Source: Sorangium aterium | Lineage (GTDB): Bacteria > Myxococcota_A > Polyangia > Polyangiales > Polyangiaceae | Length of the DNA stretch: 64,000 nt | Assembly (NCBI RefSeq): GCF_028368935.1 | Contig: NZ_JAQNDK010000002.1 | Coordinates: forward strand, 1,798,001-1,862,000 | Direction of reading: 5' to 3' | Part shown: positions 35,001-44,120 of the stretch, piece by piece | Layout: the number at the start of each line of letters is the position of its first letter | Position numbering within the stretch: position 1 is the first letter of the stretch | The notes under the pieces: model-generated | Seen by the model: only the letters and a program-made list of their open reading frames with translations | The model's database searches: none | What the model was told of the DNA's origin: nothing | Made by a program: the position numbers and the translations under genes

Positions 35001-38000
35001 CGAAGCCGATGCTCTCCGGCTCCACCCCCGCGGCGGCGTGGGCCTTGAGGATCGCCTGCACCTGCCCTTCCAGGCCCGGCGCGGCGTAGCCGACCTTGCG
35101 CGCGCCGTCGTTGGTGATCGCGGATCCGAGGAGGACGGCGTGGATGTGATCGCCGTCGCTCAGCGCGTCCTCCAGCCGCTTGAGCACGACCACCGACACG
35201 CCGCTGCCGGCCACGGTCCCCTGCGCGTCGGCGTCGAACGGCCGGCAGTGTCCGTCCGGCGACGCGAGCGAGCCCTCCTCGTGGACGTGACCGAGCCGCT
35301 TCAGCGGGAGGACCACGACGCCGCCCGCGAGGACCATGTCGCAGTCCTTCGCGGCGAGGCTCTGGCAGGCCATGTGGACCGCGACGAGCGACGTCGAGCA
35401 CGCGCTCAGGACCGTCACCGCGGGCCCGCGGAGGCCCAGCTTGTACGCCACCCGGGTCGTGAGGCCGTCGGTGATGTTCCCGGTGAGGACCTGGTAATAC
35501 TCGGCGCTCAGCGGCGCCTTGGGCACGCCGATGTGCTCGAGCCAGTAGAGCGGCGCCTCGCTGCCGGCGAAGACGCCGACCGACTGCTTGCAGGAGAGCG
35601 GGTCGTAGCCGGCCCTCTCCATCGCTTCCCAGGCGCACTCGAGGAAGATCCGATGCTGCGGGTCCATCAGCGTCGCCTCGTTCGGGCTGTAGCCGAAGAA
35701 CCGCGCGTCGAAGCACATCGCGTCGTCCAGCACGCCGCACGCCGGCACGAGGTTCGGCGCGCGGATGAGGTCCAGATCGACGCCCGAGGCCTCCAGCTCC
35801 TCGGGCGTGAAGAAGCGGATGCCCTCGACGCCGTTGCGCAGGTTGAACCAGAGCGCGTCGATGTCGCGCGCCCTGGGGTAGCGTCCGGCCATCCCGACGA
35901 TCGCGACGGCGTTCTCGGGCGCCCTCCTGCGCGCAGGAGCGGGGCCCGGGCGGCTCGAGGGCTGCGTCGGCGGCGCGGGCGCCTCGCCCTCGTCTGCCTC
36001 CGCGGCCGGGGGCGCCGCCCCGAGGTGCGCGGCCAGGCTGCGTATCGTCGGGTGCTGGAACAGCTCCACGATCGGCACGTCCCGGCCGAGGCGCGCCTGG
36101 ATCGCGGCGCGGACCTGCACGAGCAGGAGCGAGTGGCCGCCGAGCTCGAAGAACCGGTCGTCGAGCCCCACGCGGTCGAGGTCGAGCACCTTGCGCCAGA
36201 TCTCGCTGAGGACCGCCTCGAGGTCCGAGGCCGGCGCGGCGGCCTTCGGCGCGGCGCTCGGCGCCGGGCGCTCCGGCGCGGGGAGCGCTCGCCGGTCGAC
36301 CTTCCCGCTCGCGTTGAGCGGCAGCGCGTCGAGCTTCACGAAGGCCGTCGGGACCATGTACTCGGGCAGCTTCGCGACGAGGAACGCCCGCAGCGCGGGG
36401 ACGAGGGCGCGCGCCTGCCTGGCGCGGACCGGGTCGTTCGTGAGCGGCGCGCGCGCCTGCTCCTCGTCGACGCGCGCGGCGCGCGCCTCGCGCCAGGCGC
36501 GCGGCCTGCGCGGGTCCCCGTCGCGCTCGAAGAGGGCGTCCATGCGCCCCGGCGCCCCGTCGCGCGACCACGTGACGCGGATCGCGTAGCCCAGCCTGCC
36601 GCCGAGCTCCCAGAGCGCCTCCGGGTCGATCGCGGCGCCCGGGAGCGCGCCGCCCGCCGCGAGGACGTCCTCCTTGGTCCCGCTCGCCGCGGCGAGCGCC
36701 GCCGCCGCGGCGAGGTCCGCGTGCACGCGCGCGTTCGGGATGCCCAGCACCTCCAGCGCCTCGGGGCGGTCGTCGCGCAGGGCTCGCTCGAGCTCCTCCA
36801 GGCCCGCCGAGGGCCAGCCCAGCGACCGGGTGATCACGACCGGCTCCGGCGCCTCGCCGACGAACAGCACGGCGTCGTAGCGGTAGCGGGTCATCTCGTC
36901 GGCGCCGCGGCCGCGCCTGAGCCAGATCTCGACGTGCGAGACGCCGGGGATCCGGCCGAGCAGGGCGTGGAAGTACCCGGGCGCCACGACGAGCTCCTCC
37001 TCGGCCGAGATCGCCCGCTCGACCCGGCTTCGCAGCGCCGCGGCCGGGGTGTCCGGCGACGCCCGGTGCAGCGCGACCGACGCGTGGAAGGCCTCGAGCA
37101 GCGGCAGGCTCCGCACGTCACCGACGAAGACGAGCCCGCCGGGCGCGACAGCGCGCGCGGCGCCCTCGAGCACCGAGCGCAGGTAGTCGGCGCCGGGGAA
37201 GTACTGGACGATCGAGTTGAGGACGACCGCGTCGACGCTCTCCGGCGCGACGTGATCGAAGTCGCTGGCCTCGCGGCGCGCCAGCGTCACGCGCGCGTAC
37301 GCGCCGCCCGCGAGCCGGGCCCGGAGCAGCGAGAGGGCCTGCTCGGAGATGTCCGTCCCGAGGTAGGCCTCGCAGCGGGGCGCCGCCTGCAGCAGCAAGA
37401 GGCCCGTCCCGCAGCCGATCTCCCAGACCCGCCTCGGCTGGAAGGACAGGATCCGGTCGACCGTGACGTCGCGCCACACGCGCATCTCCGCCGGATCGAT
37501 CGGCGCGCCTGTGTAGCTGCTGTTCCAGCCCGCCGTGTCGAGATCCGGATCGGCGCCCGCGCCGCCCTTCGCGTACGTGTCGTCGTCGTACAGCGCGCGC
37601 CACGCCGAGACGTGGTCCGCGTCGAGACCCGGGTCACCTGCCGCGGGCCGCTCGCCGCGCAGGCCCGGCACGACGTAGGCGACGAGCTGCCTGTGGCCGG
37701 GGGTGTCCTCCCTGGCGAGGACGACGGCGTCATCGACGCCGGGGTGCTGCCGGAGGGCGGCCTCGATCTCGCCGAGCTCGACGCGGAAGCCGCGGAGCTT
37801 CACCTGATGGTCGAGCCTGCCGAGGAACTCGATGTTGCCGTCGGGCAGCCAGCGGGCGAGGTCGCCGCTGCGGTACATGCGGGCGCCGGGCGCGTCGGCG
37901 AAGGGGTCGTCGAGGAAGCGGCCCTGGGTGAGGGCGGGGTCGCCGAGGTAGCCGCGGGCGAGGCTGTCGCCGCCGATGTAGAGCTCGCCGGGGACGCCGA

Positions 38001-41000
38001 TCGGGACGGGCTGTCGCCGCGGGTCGAGGAGGTAGACGCGCACGTTGTCGATGGGTCGGCCGATGGGCGGCTCGCGCGCGGCGTCGTCGGGCGCGAGCCT
38101 GGGCAGCGCGCAGGAGGTGGTGCAGACGGTGGCCTCGGTGGGGCCGTAGTTGTTGACGACCTCGAAGGGGATGGCGCGGTGGGGCCAGAGCCGGAGCTTG
38201 TCGCCGCCGGTCGTCAGGGCGCGCAGGGCGCAGCGCGCGGGCCACTCCAGGCGCAGGAGCTCGTCCGTCATCGGCGTGGGGACATACGCGACGGTGATCT
38301 GCTGCTCCAGCAGCCACTGCTTGAGGTCCAGGGGCGAGCGGCGGACCGGATCGGAGGGGATGTGCAGGCACGCGCCCGAGCAGAGCGAGGGCCACACCTC
38401 CCAGACCGAGGCGTCGAAGCCCGGGCTCGCCATGAGCGTGGTCCGATCGGTGCCGGACAGGGCGAAGCGCCGCCTGTGCCAGGCCACGAGGTTGGTGAGC
38501 CCCCGGTGCTCCACGAGCACGCCTTTCGGGCGTCCCGTCGAGCCCGACGTGTAGATGACGTAGGCCAGGTCGGCGGGGCCCGCGCTCCTCGGCGGCGCCG
38601 AGCCGGGCAGCCCGGCGAGCGCCGCTCCGCCCGCGTCGAGGCGGATCACCGCGCCGCCGAACGCGGGGATGCGGTCGGCGAGGCGCGCCTCGGCGACGAG
38701 CACCGGCGCCCGGGAGTCGCTCAGCATGAACGCGAGCCGGTCCTGCGGAGAGTCCGGGTCGAGCGGGACGTACGCCCCGCCCGCCTTGAGGATCCCGACG
38801 ATGCCGAGGAGCAGCTCGAGCGACCGCTCCGCGCAGATCGCGACCGTCGTCTCCGGCCCCACCCCGGCCTCGCGCAGGCGGTGGGCGAGCTGGTTCGCCC
38901 GGCGATCGAGCTCGCCGTACGTCAGCGCGCCGCGGTCCGACACAGCGGCCGGGGCGCGCGGCGCCCGCGCCGCCTGCGCCTCGAACAGGTCGAGGACGCT
39001 CCGGTCCCTCGGGTGATCCGCGGCGGTGTCGTTCATCTCGACGACGAGCCGGCGCTGCTCGGCGCGCGTGAGCATCGGCAGCGACGAGACGGGCAGCCCC
39101 GGCTCCGAGGCCGCGGTCCCGAGCATCGTCAGCAGGTGATCCGCCATGCGCTCGATGGTCGCTCGCTCGAACAGATCGGCGCTGTACTCGAACATCGCCG
39201 CCACGCCGCCCTCGCTCTCCCAGGAATAGAGCGAGAGATCGAAGATCGTCTTCTTGGCGTCCGCCTCGATGGGACGGACCTCGACCCCGGCGAGCGCGAG
39301 ATCGCGCTCCGCCGGCATCTGCGGGGCGAACGCGATCTGCACGATCGGGTTGTAGCCGGGGCTGCGCTCGGGCCGGAGCTCGTGCACGAGCACGTCGAAG
39401 GGCAGCGTGTCGTGCTCGTAGGCCTCCAGGCACACCTGCCGCACCCGGTGGAGCAGATCGTCGAAGCTCGGGTCGCCGGAGAGATCGAGGCGTACGGGCA
39501 CCGTGTTCACGAGGAAGCCCATGAGCGCCTCGAGATCCATGCGCGCCCGGTTGGCGCTCGGCATTCCGATCAGGATGTCGTCGTGGTGCGTGTAACGGTG
39601 CAGGAGCACGCTGAAAGCGGCCATGAGGACCATCGTCACCGTCATGCCGCGCCGGACGGCGAGCTCCCGGAGGGCCTCGACGAGCGGCGCCTCGATCCGG
39701 AAGGAAACGGCCCCGCCGCGCAGGCTCTGGACCGCCGGCCGCGGGCGATCGCTCGGGAGATCGAGCAGCGGCGGCGCGTGGAGGAGGCGCTCTTTCCACC
39801 AGGCGAGCAGCCCTGCGTGGGCGTCGTCCTTCACGTGCTCGCGTTGCCACGCCGCGAAGTCGGCGTACTGGATCGCGAGCTCGGGCAGCGCGGCGGGGGC
39901 GCCCTGGCGGTGGCCGTCATAGAGCACGGCGAGCTCTCGGAACGCGAGCTCCATGGACCAGCCGTCGGTCGCGATGTGATGGATGTGGAGCCAGAGGATA
40001 TGGTCCTCCGGCCCGAGCTTGAGCAGGCAGGCGCGCAGCACGGGGCCGCGCGCCAGGTCGAAGAGGGTGCGCGCCTCCGCGTTGATGCGCTGGTGCGCCG
40101 CGACCTCTCGCTCTCCCTCGGCGAGGTGCTGGAGATCCACCACGTCGAGCTGCAAGGAGCTCTGCGGGGCGATGACCTGGACCGGACGCCCGTCGCGCTC
40201 CGCGTAGGTCGTCCGCAGGATCTCGTGCCGCTCCGCGAGCTCTCGGACGCCCCTGTCCAGCGCTCGGACGTCGACGTGCCCGCGCAGGCGGAACGGGAAC
40301 AGGCAGTTGTAGGCCCGGCTCTCGGGCGAGAGCCGCTGGAGGAACCAGAGGCGCTCCTGTCCGAAGGACAGAGGCAGCGGCCCGAGGCGCGGGACCTTCG
40401 TGATCGCGCGCTCGGCCCGCCGCGCCGCGCGCTCCCGCTCCAGGACGGGCGCGAGATCGACGATGGTCGGGTGGCGGAAGAGCTCCTCGAACCTGAGGTC
40501 CACCCCGAGCGCGCCGCGGACGCGGGAGAGCAGCCGCACCGCGTGGACCGAGCTGCCGCCCAGCTCGAAGAAGCTGTCGTGGATCCCCACGCGCTCTCGC
40601 CGCAGCACCTCCTGCCATATCCCCGCGAGCGACGCCTCGATCGGAGAGCGAGGCGCCGCGAAGCCCCGCGCGAGCTCGGTCGACGCGGCGGCGGGGGCAG
40701 GGAGCGCGGAGCGGTCGATCTTGCCGTTCGCCGTCACCGGCAGCGCGTCGAGCGCGACGAAGGTGGACGGCACCATGTACTCGGGTAGCCGGCCCTGGAG
40801 GTGAGCGCGGAGCGCCGCCGGCGACGCCTCCGCTCCCTGCGCGGAAGCTGCCTCACGGCTCCTCGCGACCACGTAGGCGACGAGGCGCTTGTCGTCGTGT
40901 CCGTCTTCCCTGGCGAGGACGACGGCGTCGTCGACGGCGGGGTGCTGCCGGAGGGCGGCCTCGATCTCGCCGAGCTCGAGGCGGAAGCCGCGTATCTTGA

Positions 41001-43593
41001 CCTGGTGGTCGAGCCTGCCGAGGAACCCGATGTTGCCGTCGGGTAGCCAGCGGACGAGGTCGCCGGTCCGGTACATCCGTGCATCCGCCGACGCGGAGAA
41101 GGGGTCGGGGACGAAGCGGTCTCGGGTGAGATCCGGGTCGTGGAGGTAGCCGCGGGCGAGGCCGTCGCCGGCGATGTGGAGCTCGCCGGGGACGCCGATC
41201 GGGACGGGCTGGCGCCGCGGGTCGAGGACGTAGACGCGCACGTTGTCGATGGGTCGGCCGATGGGCGGCTCGCGTGAGGCGCCGAGGTCTTCGGGGGCGG
41301 CCGTGGGGAGCGCGCAAGAGGTGGTGACGACGGTGGCCTCGGTGGGGCCGTAGTTGTTGACGACCTCGAAGGGGATGGCGCGGTGAGGCCAGAGTCGGAG
41401 CCTGTCGCCCCCGGTCAGCAGGGAGCGCAGCGCGCAGCGCGCGGGCCACTCGAGGCGCAATAGCTCCTCGGCGATGGGGGTGGGGACGAAGGAGACGGTG
41501 ATGTGCTGATCGAGGAGCCACTGCTTGAGCTCCAGGGGCGAGCGGCGGAGGGGCTCGGAGGGGATGTGCAGGCAGGCCCCGGAGCAGAGCGGGGGCCACA
41601 TCTCCCAGACCGAGGCGTCGAAGCCCGGGCTCGCCACGAGGGTGGTTCGATCCGCGCTGGACAGGGCGAACCGCCGCCTGTGCCAGGCCACGAGGTTGGT
41701 GAGCCCCCGGTGCTCCACGAGCACGCCTTTGGGGCGGCCCGTCGAGCCTGACGTGTAGATGAGATACGCCAGGTCGTCCGGCGCCTGGCCGGCAGCGGGA
41801 GGAGGCACCTCGTGCGCGGGCTCGCGATCGAGCGTCGCCCGATCCGCGTCGAGGCGAACGACGTCGAGCCTGTGGCCCGGCACGCGGCCGACGAGGCGCT
41901 CGCTGGTCAGGAGCACCGACACCTTCGCGTCCTCCACCATGAACGCGAGCCGATCCTGGGGATAGGCCGGGTCGAGCGCGACATACGCGCCCCCCGCCTT
42001 GAGCACGCCGAGCGCGGCCACGATCATGTCCGGCGAGCGCTCCAGGCAGACGCCGACGAGCACGTCGGGCCCGACGCCGCTCTTCCTGAGGAGGTGGGCG
42101 ATCTGGTTGCTCCGCCGATCCAGCTCGGCATAGGTGAGGCGCTCGCCTTCGAACGCCACCGCGACGGCGGAGGGGGCGCGGCGCGCCTGCGCCGCGATCT
42201 GCTCGTCGACCCGCTCGCGCGGCCGGGAGTGTGATGCGCCGCTGCTCCAGTCGACGAGGAGCTGCCGCCGCGCGCCGGCCGACAGGAGAGGCAGCTCCGA
42301 GATCCGCCGGTCAGGGTCCTCCGCGGCGCCGCCGAGCAGCGCTTCCCAGTGGTCGAGCAGCCTGGCCGCCGTCGCGTGCTCGAAGAGATCGCGGCGGTAA
42401 TCGAGCCTCGCGACGACCCCTGCGCCGGCGTCGTAAATGCTCGCCACGAGATCGTAGCCGACGTAGGGCAGGTCGAGGTCCGCTCGGGTCAGCGTGAGGA
42501 GCGGCCCTTCGCACGGCGGAGGGCTGGGGGGCCGCGCCTCGAAGAGGGCCTGGACGATCGGCGTGCGGCCCGGGTCGCGCGGCGCCGCGAGCCTCTCCAG
42601 CAGCGCCCTGGCGGGAACCTCGCTGTTCGCTCTGCCCTCCTCGATGGATCGGTGTACCTGGCGCAGGAGCTCTCGGAACGAGGGCGCTGCGCCGAACCTG
42701 CCCCGCACGATCATCGGGCCGCCGAAGAGGCCGATGAGCCCCTGAACGTCCGGCGCATCGCGTCCGGGCGAGGGCACGCCGATCAGGACGTCCTCCTGGC
42801 CGGTGATCCGGTGCAGGACAGCCAGCATCCCCGCGAGCAGCCCCGTGAACAGGCCCGCTCCTTGATCCCGGGCCGCTGCTTCGAGCCGCTGTAGGAGCTC
42901 TCGATCGAGCGCGCGCTCGGCTGATCCTCCGGCGAAGGTCTGCGCGGCGGGCCGCGGCAGGTCCGTCGGAAGATCGAGGGCAGTCGGCGCGCCAGCGAGC
43001 TCTCGCGCCCAGTGGTCGAGCCGCGCGTCGAGGCGTTCGCCCGCGGCGCGGCCGAGCTGCCGCCGCACGTGGTCCTGGTAGCGCATGGGCAGCGCCGGAG
43101 GCGTCATGGAATGGTAGAGGGCGAAGAGCTCCGAGAAGAACAGACCCACGCTGAAGGCGCCGTCGCAGATGAGGCCGTGCATGGACAGCGCGACCAGGTG
43201 GCGGCGCGGGCGCGCTCGGATGAGCGCCACCCGCCAGAGCGGGGCGCGCTCATGATCGATGGTACGAGCGACCTCCTCGCGGGCGGCCGCGAGCGCCGCC
43301 TCGTCCGAGGTGGTCTGTCGGTCCGCGGCGAGGTCCACCTCCCGGAGGTCGATTGCCACCGTGGGTGAGACGACCTGCGCGGCCTCTCCCTCGCGTTCGA
43401 CGAAGGAGGTCCTCAGCGGCTCGTGGCGCGCCGCGATCGCCTCGACGGCGCGGATCAGCCTCTGCACGTCGAGATCCCCGTCGAGCCAGGCCACGCCTCG
43501 TTCATGGATCGCCGGCGTGGGGCCGTGGATCCGGGCAAGCAGCCACTTCGTCTCTTGCTCCAACGAAAGTGGCGCGTACGTCAGCTCAACCAT
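32017..43593 (-). CDS. Hybrid NRPS-PKS megasynthase: C-A-T-C-A-nMT-T-KS-AT-T-TE
   Basis: 3858 residues, positions approximate. C1 1-440, with catalytic motif HGLICDG (139-145) instead of HHxxxDG. A1 465-970; the pocket residues I read, DAWFLGNVVK, equal the classic Leu code. T1 LGGSS ~1011. C2 1065-1500, intact HHIATDG. A2 1530-2440, code DAWYTGNVCK (Leu-like, unsure), interrupted at ~2000-2400 by an N-methyltransferase (WNSSYTGAPI, EIGCGTG). T2 LGGHS ~2483. KS 2560-2980 with Cys in SACSTS, EGHGTATKLGDP and SNLGHLG. AT 3085-3430 with GHSLGEY; specificity motif AAHSS, malonyl likely. T3 LGGSS ~3511. TE ~3590-3840, GHSAGG. There is no KR, DH or ER. AGGAGGG precedes the ATG by eight bases. Predicted chain: Leu, an N-methylated residue, then an unreduced ketide, released by TE. 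Confidence 0.93.
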   Translation of the reverse strand: MVELTYAPLSLEQETKWLLARIHGPTPAIHERGVAWLDGDLDVQRLIRAVEAIAARHEPLRTSFVEREGEAAQVVSPTVAIDLREVDLAADRQTTSDEAALAAAREEVARTIDHERAPLWRVALIRARPRRHLVALSMHGLICDGAFSVGLFFSELFALYHSMTPPALPMRYQDHVRRQLGRAAGERLDARLDHWARELAGAPTALDLPTDLPRPAAQTFAGGSAERALDRELLQRLEAAARDQGAGLFTGLLAGMLAVLHRITGQEDVLIGVPSPGRDAPDVQGLIGLFGGPMIVRGRFGAAPSFRELLRQVHRSIEEGRANSEVPARALLERLAAPRDPGRTPIVQALFEARPPSPPPCEGPLLTLTRADLDLPYVGYDLVASIYDAGAGVVARLDYRRDLFEHATAARLLDHWEALLGGAAEDPDRRISELPLLSAGARRQLLVDWSSGASHSRPRERVDEQIAAQARRAPSAVAVAFEGERLTYAELDRRSNQIAHLLRKSGVGPDVLVGVCLERSPDMIVAALGVLKAGGAYVALDPAYPQDRLAFMVEDAKVSVLLTSERLVGRVPGHRLDVVRLDADRATLDREPAHEVPPPAAGQAPDDLAYLIYTSGSTGRPKGVLVEHRGLTNLVAWHRRRFALSSADRTTLVASPGFDASVWEMWPPLCSGACLHIPSEPLRRSPLELKQWLLDQHITVSFVPTPIAEELLRLEWPARCALRSLLTGGDRLRLWPHRAIPFEVVNNYGPTEATVVTTSCALPTAAPEDLGASREPPIGRPIDNVRVYVLDPRRQPVPIGVPGELHIAGDGLARGYLHDPDLTRDRFVPDPFSASADARMYRTGDLVRWLPDGNIGFLGRLDHQVKIRGFRLELGEIEAALRQHPAVDDAVVLAREDGHDDKRLVAYVVARSREAASAQGAEASPAALRAHLQGRLPEYMVPSTFVALDALPVTANGKIDRSALPAPAAASTELARGFAAPRSPIEASLAGIWQEVLRRERVGIHDSFFELGGSSVHAVRLLSRVRGALGVDLRFEELFRHPTIVDLAPVLERERAARRAERAITKVPRLGPLPLSFGQERLWFLQRLSPESRAYNCLFPFRLRGHVDVRALDRGVRELAERHEILRTTYAERDGRPVQVIAPQSSLQLDVVDLQHLAEGEREVAAHQRINAEARTLFDLARGPVLRACLLKLGPEDHILWLHIHHIATDGWSMELAFRELAVLYDGHRQGAPAALPELAIQYADFAAWQREHVKDDAHAGLLAWWKERLLHAPPLLDLPSDRPRPAVQSLRGGAVSFRIEAPLVEALRELAVRRGMTVTMVLMAAFSVLLHRYTHHDDILIGMPSANRARMDLEALMGFLVNTVPVRLDLSGDPSFDDLLHRVRQVCLEAYEHDTLPFDVLVHELRPERSPGYNPIVQIAFAPQMPAERDLALAGVEVRPIEADAKKTIFDLSLYSWESEGGVAAMFEYSADLFERATIERMADHLLTMLGTAASEPGLPVSSLPMLTRAEQRRLVVEMNDTAADHPRDRSVLDLFEAQAARAPRAPAAVSDRGALTYGELDRRANQLAHRLREAGVGPETTVAICAERSLELLLGIVGILKAGGAYVPLDPDSPQDRLAFMLSDSRAPVLVAEARLADRIPAFGGAVIRLDAGGAALAGLPGSAPPRSAGPADLAYVIYTSGSTGRPKGVLVEHRGLTNLVAWHRRRFALSGTDRTTLMASPGFDASVWEVWPSLCSGACLHIPSDPVRRSPLDLKQWLLEQQITVAYVPTPMTDELLRLEWPARCALRALTTGGDKLRLWPHRAIPFEVVNNYGPTEATVCTTSCALPRLAPDDAAREPPIGRPIDNVRVYLLDPRRQPVPIGVPGELYIGGDSLARGYLGDPALTQGRFLDDPFADAPGARMYRSGDLARWLPDGNIEFLGRLDHQVKLRGFRVELGEIEAALRQHPGVDDAVVLAREDTPGHRQLVAYVVPGLRGERPAAGDPGLDADHVSAWRALYDDDTYAKGGAGADPDLDTAGWNSSYTGAPIDPAEMRVWRDVTVDRILSFQPRRVWEIGCGTGLLLLQAAPRCEAYLGTDISEQALSLLRARLAGGAYARVTLARREASDFDHVAPESVDAVVLNSIVQYFPGADYLRSVLEGAARAVAPGGLVFVGDVRSLPLLEAFHASVALHRASPDTPAAALRSRVERAISAEEELVVAPGYFHALLGRIPGVSHVEIWLRRGRGADEMTRYRYDAVLFVGEAPEPVVITRSLGWPSAGLEELERALRDDRPEALEVLGIPNARVHADLAAAAALAAASGTKEDVLAAGGALPGAAIDPEALWELGGRLGYAIRVTWSRDGAPGRMDALFERDGDPRRPRAWREARAARVDEEQARAPLTNDPVRARQARALVPALRAFLVAKLPEYMVPTAFVKLDALPLNASGKVDRRALPAPERPAPSAAPKAAAPASDLEAVLSEIWRKVLDLDRVGLDDRFFELGGHSLLLVQVRAAIQARLGRDVPIVELFQHPTIRSLAAHLGAAPPAAEADEGEAPAPPTQPSSRPGPAPARRRAPENAVAIVGMAGRYPRARDIDALWFNLRNGVEGIRFFTPEELEASGVDLDLIRAPNLVPACGVLDDAMCFDARFFGYSPNEATLMDPQHRIFLECAWEAMERAGYDPLSCKQSVGVFAGSEAPLYWLEHIGVPKAPLSAEYYQVLTGNITDGLTTRVAYKLGLRGPAVTVLSACSTSLVAVHMACQSLAAKDCDMVLAGGVVVLPLKRLGHVHEEGSLASPDGHCRPFDADAQGTVAGSGVSVVVLKRLEDALSDGDHIHAVLLGSAITNDGARKVGYAAPGLEGQVQAILKAHAAAGVEPESIGFVEGHGTATKLGDPIEVAALSRAFRNGTDKVGFCALGSVKSNLGHLGAAAGVTGLVKAALSLERELIPATLHFRRPNPELHLESSPFFVNSAPLAWKRGALPRRAGVSAFGMGGTNAHVVLEEAPAREPSGPSRACQLLVLSARTNDALERATDRLAGRLRHAADLSLPDVAFTLQQGRAPFAHRRAVVCRDLASAASHLRARDPAHAFSDVAEGRSPKVVFLFPGGGTQRVDMGREPYGSERVFRESIDRCAALFERELSMDIRALLFPDPEERERAAERLRAPCANLAAIFSTEYATAQLLLSWGIRPAAVSGHSLGEYTAACVAGVLSLEAAVKLIAARGRLYELLPEDTATLVVHLSEDALLARLGDGLSLAAVNGPEACVVSGMASAIDRLERELALEGHETRRLPVAIAAHSSLVGPLADRLTRLAASLERRAPRIPMLSNLTGTWMTDADAQDPSYWARHLRGTVRFERGIAALLVDPDHVFVEVGPGRTLAALTSRHPDAGEGRLVLTTLASSGSDRTDLEALLAAVGQLWCAGADVDWAAFCRDERRRRVPLPTYPFERTPYVIGASRPAPASRAAPSSALDSRDAPPAPAPVSQRVGATYEERDGAPADHVARALADIFRKVLGVARVRPHDNFFDLGGSSLSALQVRAQIKERLKVELPVHVLLELRTVAALAEHIRGSQPPSAPAPLSAPPTCRSASAVASDRGGGRLLVPLQVGARRRAPLFLVQPIGGTIYIYRELARQMGAELPIYGIRASGMEPDEPVVTEIPAMAARYLQELRAVQPEGPYLLGGHSAGGVIAYEMAQQLLAEGQKAQLLLLDTGSLASARRRSIEGAEDMVQQMSALQETAPKAYEGFVAALQEDTPFRAIVLSTWRAMTLYEPRPTQASVLFVRAREQLEAESDDVGYWMNLTRGPFAMHQVPGNHFTMMEPPQVASVARVIREHIAARSHARTAIPSAAARARTGRWGSQRSGPDSSPDSGDTTH

Positions 43594-44120
43594 TGCGCAT
43601 GCCCTCCTGTCCGTCGATGTCAGGGCTCCCCTCTCTCTTCACGCTCGAGCGTTCGGAGCGGGCCCTCGCGCTGCGTTCACGCGCGCCGCGTGCGCGGTGC
43701 CATGCAGCTTGTCAACCACTCCATCCCTCCCCGCGCGCGGGCTGTCGGCTCAGCGATGCCCTCGGCGCTCGGGCGTTTCCCCTCCCGAACGCGCGATCCA
43801 TCCCGAGCGCGCAGCTGGTGTACGCCTGCGACGAGTCCAGGGCGCGAGGTCTCGACGTCTATACCTCCCCCGGCAAGACGATTTATTAGTTTGCAGAATT
43901 AATAATGATCTTTGGTTTTGGACTTGCCAAGCGGAATCATGAAAATCGTTCGACCGATGAGCGGCGGGCTCACTTCGATCCTCTCCGCGCTAGTTCACGC
44001 GCGCCGCGCGCCGCGCGCTGCCCGGCGCCGCGCCGGCAGAGGGTCGGGTCTGGCGATGAGTATTCAGCACATCCGCGGCTTGGTGGTTTGCCTTCCGCGA
44101 ACGGACCACAAGGGCAGGCG
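43594..44120. promoter_or_regulatory. Leader region of the NRPS-PKS gene with AT-rich island
   Basis: No gene is supported in these 527 bp. Bases ~43880-43950 are strikingly AT-rich compared with the surroundings and contain TTATTA, TAATAA and TTGGCA-like hexamers on the minus strand, where the promoter of the megasynthase is expected. The spacing of the hexamers does not give one clear sigma-70 promoter. Between the AT-rich island and the start codon is GC-rich DNA without recognisable elements. Confidence 0.45.

Noticed and set aside
33082-40788. Plus-strand open frame of 2568 codons
   Set aside because: It is antisense to the NRPS-PKS, Arg/Pro/Ala-rich with no domain, and is explained by the GC bias of the opposite strand.
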